Of a stretch of 64,000 bases of DNA, positions 1 through 9,074 are shown piece by piece. Under the pieces are notes generated by a model. The model made no database searches. It was not told the origin of the DNA and saw only the letters and a list, made by a program, of their open reading frames with translations. Both the position numbers and the translations under genes were made by a program. The stretch is from Streptomyces sp. LBL. Lineage in GTDB: Bacteria > Actinomycetota > Actinomycetes > Streptomycetales > Streptomycetaceae. Position 1 is the stretch's first letter. The number at the start of each line of letters is the position of its first letter. Where the stretch lies: assembly GCF_029893585.1 (NCBI RefSeq), contig NZ_JARXYX010000010.1:62001-126000 (forward strand). The letters are read 5' to 3'.

Positions 1-2177
1 GCGGACACGACCACGGCAGCACCGGCGGGCAGCAGCCAACGCAGCCAGTAGTCCTGCAGGGCGTCCACGTCGGCGACCAGCCGGGAGAGCAGATCGCCCC
101 GCCGAGTACGGCGCAGCCCCGCGGGCGCCAGCCGCTCCAGACGCCGGTACACGGCGACCCTGGTGTCGGCCAGCATCCGCAGCACGGCATCGTGCGACAC
201 GAGCCGCTCGGCGTACCGGAAGACGGCCCGCCCGATCCCGAAGGCCCGCGTCGCGGTCACGGCCACCATCAGATAGAGCACGGGCGGCTGCTGCGAGGCC
301 CGCGAGATGAGCCACCCCGAGGTCGCCATGAGGCCGACGGCACTGCCGAGCGCGAGGCTCCCGAGCAGCAGGGCGAGCATCAGCCGTCCCCGCCGGGCAC
401 CGGACATGGCCCGCACGCGGGGCAGGACACCGCGGGCGGCCACCATCAGCTCCCTCGTCTCCGGTCCGCCGGGTGCGAGGGCCGGTCCGGCCTCGAGCGT
501 GCGCACCTCGGCCGCCCTGGGCCCTGGCTCCCTCCGGGCGGGGGAAACCGGCTCGGCCAGCCGCACCACCCGGTCCGCCACCGAGAGCAGCGCCGGCCGG
601 TGCACCACCAGCAGGACCGTCCGTCCTACCGCCAGTCGCCGTACCGCTTCCACGACCTCGCCCTCGGTGGCCCCGTCGAGCGCCGCCGTCGGTTCGTCGA
701 GCAGCAGCACGGGCCGATCGGCGAGGAACGCCCGGGCCAGCGCGAGCCGCTGCCGCTGCCCGGCGGACAGCCCGGCCCCGTCCTCACCGAGCACGGTCCC
801 TGTGCCGTGGGACAACGCGTCCACGAACTCCAGCGCCCCCGCGTCCGCCAACGCCCGTCGTACGGCGGCATCGTCGGCGTCGGGCCGGACCAGCCGTACG
901 TTCTCGGAAATCGTCCCGGCGAACAGGTGCGGCTGCTGCGGCACCCACGCGATCCGCGACCGCCACTCCTCCAGGTCGGCCTCGGCGAGATCGACTCCCC
1001 CGGCCGACACCCGTCCCTCACCGGGGCGGACGAAGCCCAGCACCACGTTCAGCAGCGTCGACTTACCCGCACCGCTCGGCCCGACGAGCGCGACCGTCTC
1101 CCCGGGCTCGACGGCGAAGGACACCTCCGTCACGGCGTCCTCCGACCGCCCGGGGTACCGGACGGTCACCGCCTCGAAGACCAGGGCACCCCTCGGCACG
1201 GTCCCGGAACCCGAGACCGGCACCGGCGTCTCCAGCACCGAGAAGATCTCCTCGGCGGCGGCCAGGCCCTCCGCCGCCGCGTGGTACTGCGCCCCCACCT
1301 GCCGCAGCGGCAGATAGGCCTCGGGCGCGAGCATGAGGACGACCAGGCCGATGTACAGGTCCATGTCCCCGTGCACGAGCCGCATCCCGATGGTCACCGC
1401 GACCAGCGCCACCGACAGCGTCGACAGCAACTCCAGCGCGAACGACGAGATGAAGGCGATCCGCAGCGTCCGCATGGTCGCCTGCCGGTACTCCCCGGTG
1501 ATGCTCCGGATGGACTCGGCCTGCGCCTTCGCCCGCCCGAAGACCTTGAGGGTCGGCAGGCCGGCCACCACGTCCAGGAAGTGCCCGGACAGCCGGGACA
1601 ACAGCCGCCACTGACGGTCCATCCGGGACTGTGTGGCCCAGCCGATCAGCACCATGAAGACCGGGATGAGCGGCAGGGTCCCGACGATGATGGCCGCCGA
1701 GACCCAGTCCTCGGTGACGATCCGCGCCAGCACCGCCACCGGCACGACCACCGCGAGCCCCAACTGCGGGAGGTAGCGCGAGAAGTAGTCGTCCAGGGCA
1801 TCGACCCCCCGCGTGGCGAGGGCGACCAGCGACCCGGTCCGCTGCCCGCTCAGCCACCCGGGCCCCAGCGCGACCGCACGCTCCAGCAGCCGTCCACGCA
1901 GCTCCGACTTCACCGCCGCGCTCGCCCGGTGCGCGGCGAGCTCGGTGAGCCAGGAGACCAGCGCGCGGCCGCCCGCGACGGCCACCAACAGCAGCAGGGG
2001 AGTACGGAGTTCGGTGACCGGCAACCCGTGCTGGAAGGCGCCCACCACGATCTCGGCGATGAGCATCGCCTGCGCGATGACCAGAAGGGCCCCGACGGCG
2101 CCCAGGCCGACCACCGCCACCAGGAAGAACCGGGTGGCACGGGCGTACCGGAGCAGACGTGGATCGATTGGTTTCAC
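1..2177 (-). CDS. cydCD: Fused CydDC ABC exporter for cytochrome bd assembly (3' end outside window)
   Basis: Membrane ABC exporter that in other bacteria moves cysteine/glutathione (and possibly heme-linked reductant) needed for cytochrome bd maturation. About 725 codons are visible. The CydD half has N-terminal membrane segments, then an ATPase domain with Walker A GPSGAGKST (about 1065-1090), signature LSAGQRQRLALARA (about 735-775) and Walker B VLLLDEPTAALDG (about 675-715). A second membrane half of CydC type begins near 450 and runs off the left edge, so CydD and CydC are fused in one chain, as in other streptomycetes. The start is taken as GTG 2177 (reading VKPIDPRLL), with AGGTG about 10 nt upstream. 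GTG 2186 is an alternative that would read through the parS site. It follows cydB with essentially no gap and is the third gene of the operon. Confidence 0.9.
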   Translation of the reverse strand, partial: MKPIDPRLLRYARATRFFLVAVVGLGAVGALLVIAQAMLIAEIVVGAFQHGLPVTELRTPLLLLVAVAGGRALVSWLTELAAHRASAAVKSELRGRLLERAVALGPGWLSGQRTGSLVALATRGVDALDDYFSRYLPQLGLAVVVPVAVLARIVTEDWVSAAIIVGTLPLIPVFMVLIGWATQSRMDRQWRLLSRLSGHFLDVVAGLPTLKVFGRAKAQAESIRSITGEYRQATMRTLRIAFISSFALELLSTLSVALVAVTIGMRLVHGDMDLYIGLVVLMLAPEAYLPLRQVGAQYHAAAEGLAAAEEIFSVLETPVPVSGSGTVPRGALVFEAVTVRYPGRSEDAVTEVSFAVEPGETVALVGPSGAGKSTLLNVVLGFVRPGEGRVSAGGVDLAEADLEEWRSRIAWVPQQPHLFAGTISENVRLVRPDADDAAVRRALADAGALEFVDALSHGTGTVLGEDGAGLSAGQRQRLALARAFLADRPVLLLDEPTAALDGATEGEVVEAVRRLAVGRTVLLVVHRPALLSVADRVVRLAEPVSPARREPGPRAAEVRTLEAGPALAPGGPETRELMVAARGVLPRVRAMSGARRGRLMLALLLGSLALGSAVGLMATSGWLISRASQQPPVLYLMVAVTATRAFGIGRAVFRYAERLVSHDAVLRMLADTRVAVYRRLERLAPAGLRRTRRGDLLSRLVADVDALQDYWLRWLLPAGAAVVVS

Positions 2178-2184
2178 GTGAAAC
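2171..2184. promoter_or_regulatory. parS site (perfect)
   Basis: Perfect 14-bp palindrome GTTTCACGTGAAAC, the Streptomyces ParB-binding sequence. It overlaps the first codons of cydCD and sits at the cydB/cydCD junction. Confidence 0.9.
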
Positions 2185-2189
2185 ACACC

Positions 2190-3194
2190 TCAGTGCACGG
2201 TTTCAGCGATGTGCTGCGTGCCGATCCGCTTGCGGAACACCCAGTAGGTCCAGCCCTGGTAGAGCATCACGATCGGCGTGGCGATCGCCGCGCACCACGT
2301 CATGATCTTCAGGGTGTACGGGCTCGACGAGGCGTTGGTGACGGTCAGGTTCCATTCCGCGTTGAGCGAGGACGGCATGACGTTCGGGAAGAGCGTCAGG
2401 AAGAGCATGGCCACCGTGGCGACGATGGTGATCCCGGACAGGGCGAACGACCAGCCCTCACGCCCTGCCTGGTTGGCCACGAGGGCCGCCACCAGTGCGG
2501 CGACCGCCACGGCGAGCGCGACCAGGCTCTTGCCGTCACCGCCGTCGGCCTGCGTCCACAGCAGGAAGATCAGCGCCAGCACCGCGGTGACCAGACCCAC
2601 GCCCGACGCCAGCTTCCGCGCCCGCTTCCGGATGTCCCCTACGGTCTTGAGCGCCGTGAACACCGCGCCGTGGAAGGTGAACAGCGTCAGCGTCACCAGA
2701 CCGCCGAGGAGCGCGTACGGATTGAGCAGGTTCCAGACGGTACCGACGTAGTCGAAGTTCTGGTCGATCTTCACGCCATGCACGATGTTGCCGAAGGCCA
2801 CGCCCCACAGGAACGCCGGGAGCAGTGAGGTCCAGAAGATCGCGGTCTCCCAGTTACGCTGCCAGTTCTCCTCGGGCCGCTTCGCCCGGTACTCGAAGGC
2901 GACACCCCGGACGATCAGGCAGACCAGGATGAGCAGCAGGGGCAGGTAGAAGCCGGAGAAGAGCGTGGCGTACCACTCGGGGAAGGCGGCGAAGGTCGCG
3001 CCGCCGGCCGTGAGCAGCCACACCTCGTTGCCGTCCCAGACGGGACCGATGGTGTTGATCAGCACCCGCTTCTCGGCCCGGTTCCGGGCGAGCAGCTTGG
3101 TGAGGATGCCGACCCCGAAGTCGAAGCCCTCCAGGAAGAAGTACCCGGTCCACAGGGCGGCGATGAGGACGAACCAGACGTCGTGCAGTTCCAT
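2190..3194 (-). CDS. cydB: Cytochrome bd quinol oxidase subunit II
   Basis: Subunit II of the high-affinity terminal oxidase that oxidises menaquinol and reduces O2 in the cytoplasmic membrane. The 334-residue protein has the family N-terminus (WTGYFFLEGFDFGVGIL, about residues 15-31), a run of eight or so hydrophobic segments and the usual length. It starts at ATG 3194, 20 bp after the cydA stop, and its stop is within a few bases of the cydCD start, so the three genes form one operon under the cydA promoter. Confidence 0.96.
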   Translation of the reverse strand: MELHDVWFVLIAALWTGYFFLEGFDFGVGILTKLLARNRAEKRVLINTIGPVWDGNEVWLLTAGGATFAAFPEWYATLFSGFYLPLLLILVCLIVRGVAFEYRAKRPEENWQRNWETAIFWTSLLPAFLWGVAFGNIVHGVKIDQNFDYVGTVWNLLNPYALLGGLVTLTLFTFHGAVFTALKTVGDIRKRARKLASGVGLVTAVLALIFLLWTQADGGDGKSLVALAVAVAALVAALVANQAGREGWSFALSGITIVATVAMLFLTLFPNVMPSSLNAEWNLTVTNASSSPYTLKIMTWCAAIATPIVMLYQGWTYWVFRKRIGTQHIAETVH

Positions 3195-3214
3195 GACTGT
3201 GCAGCTCCCTCGGC

Positions 3215-4723
3215 CTAGTACGAGAAGGCCATCGGCTTGTCGGCGTCACGGGAGTCGCCGCCGATCTTCGTGGGCGGGTTGAGGTCGGCCTCGGTGAGCT
3301 CGGGCGGGCCGACCTTCACGTACTTCGCGAGCAGCTTGACCTCGATGACGGCGAGGATGGCGTACAGGCTGGTGAAGACGATCATCGAGGTGAGGACCTC
3401 GCCCTGGGAGACCCCGGGGGAGACCGCGTCGCGGGTCTGGAAGAGGCCGTAGACGACCCACGGCTGGCGGCCCATCTCGGTGAAGATCCAGCCCCAGGAG
3501 TTGGCGATCAGCGGGAAGGCCAGGGTCAGGATCGCGATGCGCCAGTACCAGGTGGTGAGCGTCGGACCGAGCGCCTTCTTCCTGAAGAGGACCAGACGCG
3601 GCACCTCGTCGTCGTCGACCCTGAGGTGCTGCGGCAGCAGGAACTTCTTGCGGGTCAGCCAGAGTCCGGCCAGTCCGAGGGCGAAGGACGTCATACCGAA
3701 GCCGATCATCCAGCGGAAGCCCCAGTAGGCGACCGGGATGTTGGGCCGGTAGTCGCCGGGCCCGAACTTCTCCTGCTCGGACTTATTGACGTCGTTGATG
3801 CCGGGGACGTACGAGGTGAAGTCGTCCTTGGCGAGGAAGGACAGCAGGCCGGGGATCTCCACGGCGACCTTGTTGTGGCCGGCGTCGACGTCGCCGTAGG
3901 CGAAGACGGAGAACGGGGCGGGTGACTCGCCGTCCCACAGGGCCTCGGCGGCGGCCATCTTCATCGGCTGCTGCTCGAACATGATCTTGCCGAGGGTGTC
4001 ACCGCTGATCGCGGTGAGCATGCCGCCGATGACCACGGTGACGAGACCGAGGCGCAACGAGGTCTTCATCTCGCGGATGTGCTTCTTGCGCAGCAGGTGG
4101 AAGGCGGAGATGCCGACCATGAAGGCGCCGCCCGTGAGAAAGGCCGCGGAGAGGGTGTGGAAGGCCTGGGCGAGCGCGGTGTTCTGGGTCAGTACGAGCC
4201 AGAAGTCGGTGAGCTCGGCCCGCCCCTTCGCCTCGTTGATCTTGTAGCCGACGGGGTGCTGCATCCACGAGTTGGCCGCGAGGATGAAGTACGCCGACAG
4301 GATCGTGCCGATCGAGACCATCCATATGCAGGCCAGATGGATCTTCTTGGGCAGCTTGTCCCAGCCGAAGATCCACAGGCCGATGAAGGTGGATTCGAAG
4401 AAGAAGGCGATCAGTGCCTCGAACGCGAGCGGGGCACCGAAGACGTCGCCGACGAAGCGCGAGTAGTCGGACCAGTTCATGCCGAACTGGAACTCCTGCA
4501 CGATGCCGGTGACCACGCCCATGGCGATGTTGATCAGGAAGAGCTTGCCCCAGAACTTGGTGGCCCTGAGGTACTTCTCCTTCTCCGTGCGCACCCAGGC
4601 GGTCTGCAGCCCGGCCGTGAGGGCGGCCAGCGAGATCGTCAGGGGGACGAACAGGAAGTGGTAGACGGTCGTGATGCCGAACTGCCAGCGCGCCAGGGTC
4701 TCCGGCGCCAAAGCCAGGTCCAC
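3215..4723 (-). CDS. cydA: Cytochrome bd quinol oxidase subunit I
   Basis: Heme-bearing catalytic subunit of cytochrome bd oxidase. The 502-residue membrane protein has the N-terminal heme region (His22 in TTVYHFLFVPLTI), the conserved motifs GRQPWVVYG near the C-terminus and EFQFGMNW, and a Q-loop of the short (actinobacterial/Bacillus) type. It starts at GTG 4723, with AAGGAG 7 nt upstream. It is the first gene of cydA-cydB-cydCD. A Rex operator lies directly upstream, so expression should rise when the NADH/NAD+ ratio is high, as under oxygen limitation. Confidence 0.97.
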   Translation of the reverse strand: MDLALAPETLARWQFGITTVYHFLFVPLTISLAALTAGLQTAWVRTEKEKYLRATKFWGKLFLINIAMGVVTGIVQEFQFGMNWSDYSRFVGDVFGAPLAFEALIAFFFESTFIGLWIFGWDKLPKKIHLACIWMVSIGTILSAYFILAANSWMQHPVGYKINEAKGRAELTDFWLVLTQNTALAQAFHTLSAAFLTGGAFMVGISAFHLLRKKHIREMKTSLRLGLVTVVIGGMLTAISGDTLGKIMFEQQPMKMAAAEALWDGESPAPFSVFAYGDVDAGHNKVAVEIPGLLSFLAKDDFTSYVPGINDVNKSEQEKFGPGDYRPNIPVAYWGFRWMIGFGMTSFALGLAGLWLTRKKFLLPQHLRVDDDEVPRLVLFRKKALGPTLTTWYWRIAILTLAFPLIANSWGWIFTEMGRQPWVVYGLFQTRDAVSPGVSQGEVLTSMIVFTSLYAILAVIEVKLLAKYVKVGPPELTEADLNPPTKIGGDSRDADKPMAFSY

Positions 4724-4746
4724 GTTACCGCTCCTTACTCACCCGC

Positions 4747-4764
4747 TTGTGAAAGCGTTCACAT
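4747..4764. promoter_or_regulatory. Rex operator (ROP) upstream of cydA
   Basis: TTGTGAAAGCGTTCACAT matches the ROP consensus TTGTGAA-N4-TTCACAA at all but the last base. It lies between the -10 element and the cydA ribosome binding site, a position where Rex would block transcription. A further half-site, TTCACAA, overlaps at 4764-4770. Rex control of cydABCD is established in S. coelicolor, so this is a recognised arrangement. Confidence 0.88.
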
Positions 4765-4773
4765 TCACAAGCA

Positions 4774-4804
4774 ATTATGCAGCACCTCGTTCTCCCCGCG
4801 TCAA
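4774..4804 (-). promoter_or_regulatory. Putative cydA promoter
   Basis: On the minus strand TTGACG (4799-4804) and CATAAT (4774-4779) are separated by 19 bp, ahead of a strong ribosome binding site and cydA. The expected start point near 4767 falls beside the Rex operator. The spacing is long, so this is a plausible rather than certain assignment. Confidence 0.5.
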
Positions 4805-4814
4805 GGGGGCCCCT

Positions 4815-4828
4815 GTTCCACGTGAAAC
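4815..4828. promoter_or_regulatory. parS site (one mismatch)
   Basis: GTTCCACGTGAAAC differs from the perfect parS palindrome at one base. It lies between the cydA promoter and the end of the hisC-like gene. Confidence 0.75.
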
Positions 4829-4896
4829 AGGCGCCCACCAGGCCCTCACGCTGGTACGCGGGTGCCTGGTGGACGCCTGACCGACCTCGCGGAGCC

Positions 4897-5976
4897 CTAC
4901 AGCTCCTTCCGGAACCCCTCCGCCGCCTTCAGGAAGATGTCGTTCGCCTCGGTCTCCCCGACCGTGACCCTGACGCCCTCACCCGCGAACGGCCGGATCA
5001 CCACGCCCGCCTGCTCACACGCCTGCGCGAACTCGACCGTGCGCTCTCCCAGGCGCAGCCACACGAAATTGGCCTGCGTCTCGGGCACCGTCCAGCCCTG
5101 GGCGCGCAGCGCGTCGACCACCCGCGTGCGCTCACACACCAGGGAGCCGACCCTGCCGAACAGCGCGTCCTCCGCACGCAGCGAAGCGATCGCCGCCTCC
5201 TGTGCGAGATGACTCACACCGAAGGGCACGGCCGTCTTACGCAGCGCCGCCGCCACCGGCTCATGGGCGATCGCGAAGCCGACGCGCAGACCGGCGAGGC
5301 CGTACGCCTTGGAGAACGTGCGCAGCACACAGACGTTCGGCCGCTCGCGGTACAGCTCCACTCCGTCCGGGACCTCGGGGTCGCGGATGAATTCGCGGTA
5401 CGCCTCGTCCAGCACGACCAGCACATCACCGGGCACCCGATCGAGGAACCGTTCCAGTTCGGCCCGACGCACGACCGTGCCCGTGGGGTTGTTGGGATTG
5501 CAGACGAAGATCAGCCGGGTCCGGTCGGTGATCGCGTCCGCCATGGCATCCAGGTCGTGCACATCGCCCGGTGTCAGCGGCACCCGCACCGAAGCGGCCC
5601 CGCTGATCTGCGTGATGATCGGATACGCCTCGAAGGACCGCCAGGCGTACATCACCTCGTCGCCGGCTCCGGCCGTCGCCTGGATCAGTTGCTGGGCGAC
5701 ACCGACCGAGCCGGTGCCGGTGGCCAGGTGGGAGAGCGGGACGCCGAAGCGCTCCGACAACTCGCCCATCAGGGCCGTGCAGGCCATGTCGGGGTAGCGG
5801 TTGAACGACGACGCCGCGGCCATCACCGTCTCCATCACACCGGGCAGCGGCGGATACGGGTTCTCGTTGGAGGACAGCTTGTAGGCCACCGGGCCGTCGG
5901 CAGCGGCGGGCTTGCCCGGCACATAGGTGGGGACACCCTCCAGCTCGGCGCGCAGCTTGGGGCTCGTCTCACTCAC
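4897..5976 (-). CDS. hisC: Histidinol-phosphate/aromatic aminotransferase family
   Basis: PLP-dependent fold-I aminotransferase of the HisC family, which swaps an amino group between glutamate and histidinol phosphate or aromatic 2-oxo acids. Visible motifs are [13 protein letters not shown] near the N-terminus, CNPNNPTGT, the DEAYREF cofactor aspartate region and the Schiff-base lysine in [14 protein letters not shown]. The chosen start is GTG 5976, 6 nt after GAGGAGG. The open frame extends to ATG 6027 without a better ribosome site. The gene stands alone, away from a his operon, so it may be a second HisC-like enzyme with an aromatic substrate. The symbol names the family, not proven substrate. 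Confidence 0.85.
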   Translation of the reverse strand: MSETSPKLRAELEGVPTYVPGKPAAADGPVAYKLSSNENPYPPLPGVMETVMAAASSFNRYPDMACTALMGELSERFGVPLSHLATGTGSVGVAQQLIQATAGAGDEVMYAWRSFEAYPIITQISGAASVRVPLTPGDVHDLDAMADAITDRTRLIFVCNPNNPTGTVVRRAELERFLDRVPGDVLVVLDEAYREFIRDPEVPDGVELYRERPNVCVLRTFSKAYGLAGLRVGFAIAHEPVAAALRKTAVPFGVSHLAQEAAIASLRAEDALFGRVGSLVCERTRVVDALRAQGWTVPETQANFVWLRLGERTVEFAQACEQAGVVIRPFAGEGVRVTVGETEANDIFLKAAEGFRKEL

Positions 5977-6414
5977 CGCAGTCCTCCTCGTGACCACCGG
6001 CGGACCGTCAGAACCGCCGACTTTCATTACTCCTCACCATATGAGGATTCGGCGCCGCTGCGTACAGGTGCGCCGTCACCTCGTCCGCCGCCCGTCCCGC
6101 CTCAGCTGCCACCTGGGCATCAGCCGTATCGCCGTACGAAGGCACACGAATCCGAGGGCGCGGTCACATATATCTGTGCGCCGGTGGCTCACGCCGTGGC
6201 GCGCATCCCTCATGAAGGTGAGTTGAGACCTCTTCGAAACATCAGCGACTTGGCAGGCTGGTGCGCGCCGATACGTCACGTCCTACCGCTGAACCCATCA
6301 ACTCCCTTGCTTTCTAAGGTAATTGACCCTACATGACCTTGCAGAAACGTGCCTGTCAATGTGTGCATATGCGTCCGCCCTACCCCACCGTATGAGCCCT
6401 ACTATCGGCTCGCC
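5977..6414. other. Non-coding interval between divergent hisC-like and LacI genes
   Basis: No convincing gene. The only frames here lack start context and actinobacterial codon bias. AT-rich patches near 6305-6340 could hold the promoter of the LacI gene, but no clear -35/-10 pair stands out. Confidence 0.5.
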
Positions 6415-7527
6415 ATGACAGCAGCAGGGAAGCACCAGGTGAGTCGCGCGGAAACCTCACGGCGAGGCAGCCGGCCGGGACGGGCGGGCATCAGAGACGT
6501 GGCCGCCGCCGCCGGAGTCTCCATCACGACCGTCTCCGATGCCCTCAACGGGAAAGGCAGGCTCCCGGACGCCACCCGACGCCATGTCCGCGAAGTCGCC
6601 GACCGGCTGGGTTACCGACCCTCGGCCGCCGCCCGCACCCTCCGTACCGGCAAATCCGGACTGATCGGTCTGACCGTGACGACATACGGGGATGAACCTT
6701 TCACCTTCACCGAGTTCGCGTACTTCGCCGAGATGGCCCGAGCCGCCACCTCGGCCGCGCTCGCCCGCGGCTACGCGCTCGTGATCCTCCCCGCGACCTC
6801 CCGCCACGACGTGTGGTCGAACGTCGCCCTCGACGGCACGGTCGTCATCGACCCGTCCGACCAGGACCCGGTGGTCAGCGAGTTGGTCCGGCAGGGGTTA
6901 CCGGTCGTCTCCGACGGCCGCCCGGCCGGTGCGCTCCCGGTCACCGCCTGGGTCGACAACGACCACGAGGCCGCCGTCCTCGGCATCCTCGACCACCTGG
7001 CCTCCGCCGGCGCCCGCCGCATCGGCCTGCTGACCGGGACCACCACGGACACGTACACCCACCTGTCGACCACCGCATACCTGCGCTGGTGCGAGCGGGT
7101 GGGCCAGAATCCGGTGTACGAGGCCTACCCGGCGCACGATCCGTGCGCCGGCGCCGTCGCCGCCGACCGGCTGCTCGCCCGCCCCGACCGCCCGGACGCC
7201 GTCTACGGCCTGTTCGACCCGAACGGCACCGACCTGCTCGCCGCCGCCCGTCGCTACGGACTGCGCGTGCCGGAGGACCTGCTTCTGGTCTGCTGCAGCG
7301 AGTCCACCGTGTACGCCAAAACCGAGCCGCCCGTCACCACGCTCTCCCTGAAACCGCGCCGCATCGGCACCGCCGTGGTCCAGCTCCTCATCGACGCCAT
7401 CGAGGGGGTCGAGTCGGACCAGCCGGTCGAGCAGGTGATACCGACCGAGCTGATCGTGCGTACCTCGTCCCAGCGACGTCCGCCACGGACGACGGTCAGT
7501 CCGCCGCGCTCGCCCGAGGGGAAGTAG
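6415..7527 (+). CDS. LacI-family transcriptional regulator with a TTA codon
   Basis: DNA-binding repressor of the LacI/GalR family. The helix-turn-helix is at residues about 26-46 (IRDVAAAAGVSITTVSDALNG), followed by the hinge region and a periplasmic-binding-like sensor domain that ends with the usual ITTLSLKP-type segment (VTTLSLKPRRIG). At 370 residues it is slightly longer than typical because of an N-terminal tail. ATG 6415 is taken as start; the frame is open further upstream. Leu162 is encoded by TTA (6898-6900), the rare codon read by the bldA tRNA in Streptomyces, so translation probably depends on developmental stage. The regulated genes are not evident. Confidence 0.88.
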   Translation: MTAAGKHQVSRAETSRRGSRPGRAGIRDVAAAAGVSITTVSDALNGKGRLPDATRRHVREVADRLGYRPSAAARTLRTGKSGLIGLTVTTYGDEPFTFTEFAYFAEMARAATSAALARGYALVILPATSRHDVWSNVALDGTVVIDPSDQDPVVSELVRQGLPVVSDGRPAGALPVTAWVDNDHEAAVLGILDHLASAGARRIGLLTGTTTDTYTHLSTTAYLRWCERVGQNPVYEAYPAHDPCAGAVAADRLLARPDRPDAVYGLFDPNGTDLLAAARRYGLRVPEDLLLVCCSESTVYAKTEPPVTTLSLKPRRIGTAVVQLLIDAIEGVESDQPVEQVIPTELIVRTSSQRRPPRTTVSPPRSPEGK

Positions 7528-7793
7528 CGCAGGCGGTCGAGGAAGGCGGCAGACGCGTGCGGCAGGGCGGAACAGAGACGGTGACCGGACTCTCACCGCT
7601 CGGTCACCGGGCGGTCGAACCCCTGCCCAATCGGGGCGAAAGCCACGGTGAACCGGAGTCCTGCGCCGATTCAGCACCCCTGGGTCATCACACGGCGCGA
7701 TCCGCATTCCTATGATGGGCCCACGACACCGCGGGCCGCTGCGACCAGGCAGTCCGAAGCGGTGCAGATGCGGCGCGATGGTGGAGGGGTCTG

Positions 7794-8876
7794 ATGACTC
7801 AGGGGGCCGGTCAGGGACCCGAGGTGGAGCGGACGGCGACGTTGCGCGACTTCCGGGTACCCGCGTACGTCCACGAGACCGGTCCGTTCCCGCAGGGCGT
7901 GCCCACCGGTGACACGGTCAGCCCGCTCGAGGAACCGGTGGATCACCCGGAGGGGTACACGCCCACGGAGCGCGACCTGCCGGTCATCAACCGGGGTGAC
8001 ACGCTGCAGATGGTCACCGAAGCCGACGCCCTCCCGGCGCCGCAGCCGACGTCCGGCCCCGGCCCCTTGTTCGTCGTCGGGGACGTGCACGGCTACCTCG
8101 ACGAACTGGTGGCCGCCCTCCAGGACAAGGGCCTCCTCGACGCCGAAGGCAACTGGTGCGCGGGCACCGCCCGGCTGTGGTTCCTCGGCGACTTCACCGA
8201 CCGCGGCCCGGACGGCATCGGCGTCATCGACCTCGTGATGCGGCTGTCCGCCGAGGCCGCCGCGGCCGGCGGCTATTGCAAGGCCCTCATGGGCAACCAC
8301 GAGCTCCTCCTGCTCGGCGCCAAGCGGTTCGGCGACACCCCCGTCAACTCCGGCGCGGGCACCGCCACTTTCCAGGCGGCCTGGTTGCTCAACGGCGGTC
8401 AGAAGACCGACATGGACCGTCTGCAGGACCATCATCTGCAGTGGATGGCCCGCCTGGACGCCATGGAGGAGGTCGACGCACACCTCCTCGTCCACTCCGA
8501 CACCACCGCCTACCTCGACTACGGCGACTCGATCGAAGCGGTCAACGACACCGTCCGCGAGACGATCACGCGCAACGACCCGGACGAGGTGTGGGACCTG
8601 TTCCGCAAGCTCACCAAGCGCTTCTCCTTCCGCGACGAGGGCGGCGCCGACCATGTGCGCTCGCTGCTCGACATGTACGGCGGCGGCCGCATCGTTCACG
8701 GCCACAGTCCCATTCCGTACCTGCTGGGCGAGATCGGATCCGACGAGGGCGAGGACCGGGCCGGTCCCGCGGTCGAGGGACCGCATCTGTACGCCGACGG
8801 ACTCGCCATCGCGATGGACGGCGGAGTGACCATGGCCGGAAAGCTGCTGGTCCAGCAACTGCCGCTGGATATCTGA
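7794..8876 (+). CDS. Calcineurin-like metallophosphoesterase
   Basis: Predicted cytoplasmic metal-dependent phosphatase. The motifs come in family order: GDVHGYLDEL (about residues 96-105), GDFTDRGPDG (about 132-141), GNHELLLLG, and the C-terminal metal histidine in GHSPIPYL. The first 90 residues form a proline-rich extension without a recognised domain. It starts at ATG 7794, about 8 nt after a GGTGGAGGGG stretch. The substrate is unknown; proteins of this type include Ser/Thr and nucleotide phosphatases. It stands alone on its strand. Confidence 0.85.
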   Translation: MTQGAGQGPEVERTATLRDFRVPAYVHETGPFPQGVPTGDTVSPLEEPVDHPEGYTPTERDLPVINRGDTLQMVTEADALPAPQPTSGPGPLFVVGDVHGYLDELVAALQDKGLLDAEGNWCAGTARLWFLGDFTDRGPDGIGVIDLVMRLSAEAAAAGGYCKALMGNHELLLLGAKRFGDTPVNSGAGTATFQAAWLLNGGQKTDMDRLQDHHLQWMARLDAMEEVDAHLLVHSDTTAYLDYGDSIEAVNDTVRETITRNDPDEVWDLFRKLTKRFSFRDEGGADHVRSLLDMYGGGRIVHGHSPIPYLLGEIGSDEGEDRAGPAVEGPHLYADGLAIAMDGGVTMAGKLLVQQLPLDI

Positions 8877-9074
8877 ACGTTCCCGGGACAAACGTTCCCC
8901 ATGCCGGACCGACCGGCAACGGCACAGGCCACAGCGCATTTTCGGTAAACCCCCTGTCACGCCGTACCGTCATCGCTCTACCATCGGCTTATCCGTAGCA
9001 GGCTCCCCTCCGTTTCTGCCCGACGGCTCGTCAGCGTGCGAGCCCCAAGCCCTACGGAGCATCGGGGGATGCAC

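Noticed and set aside
192..2828. 878-codon open frame on the plus strand opposite cydCD/cydB
   Set aside because: It is a shadow of the GC-rich minus-strand genes; its translation is Arg/Pro/Gly/His-rich without domains, while the minus strand has full ABC and CydB motifs.
4777..6336. 519-codon plus-strand frame opposite the hisC-like gene
   Set aside because: The minus-strand aminotransferase has all family motifs; the plus frame is low-complexity antisense.
8879..8912. AACGTTCCC direct repeat after the phosphoesterase gene, considered as a LexA box
   Set aside because: Does not fit the actinobacterial GAAC-N4-GTTC operator and no damage-response gene follows.
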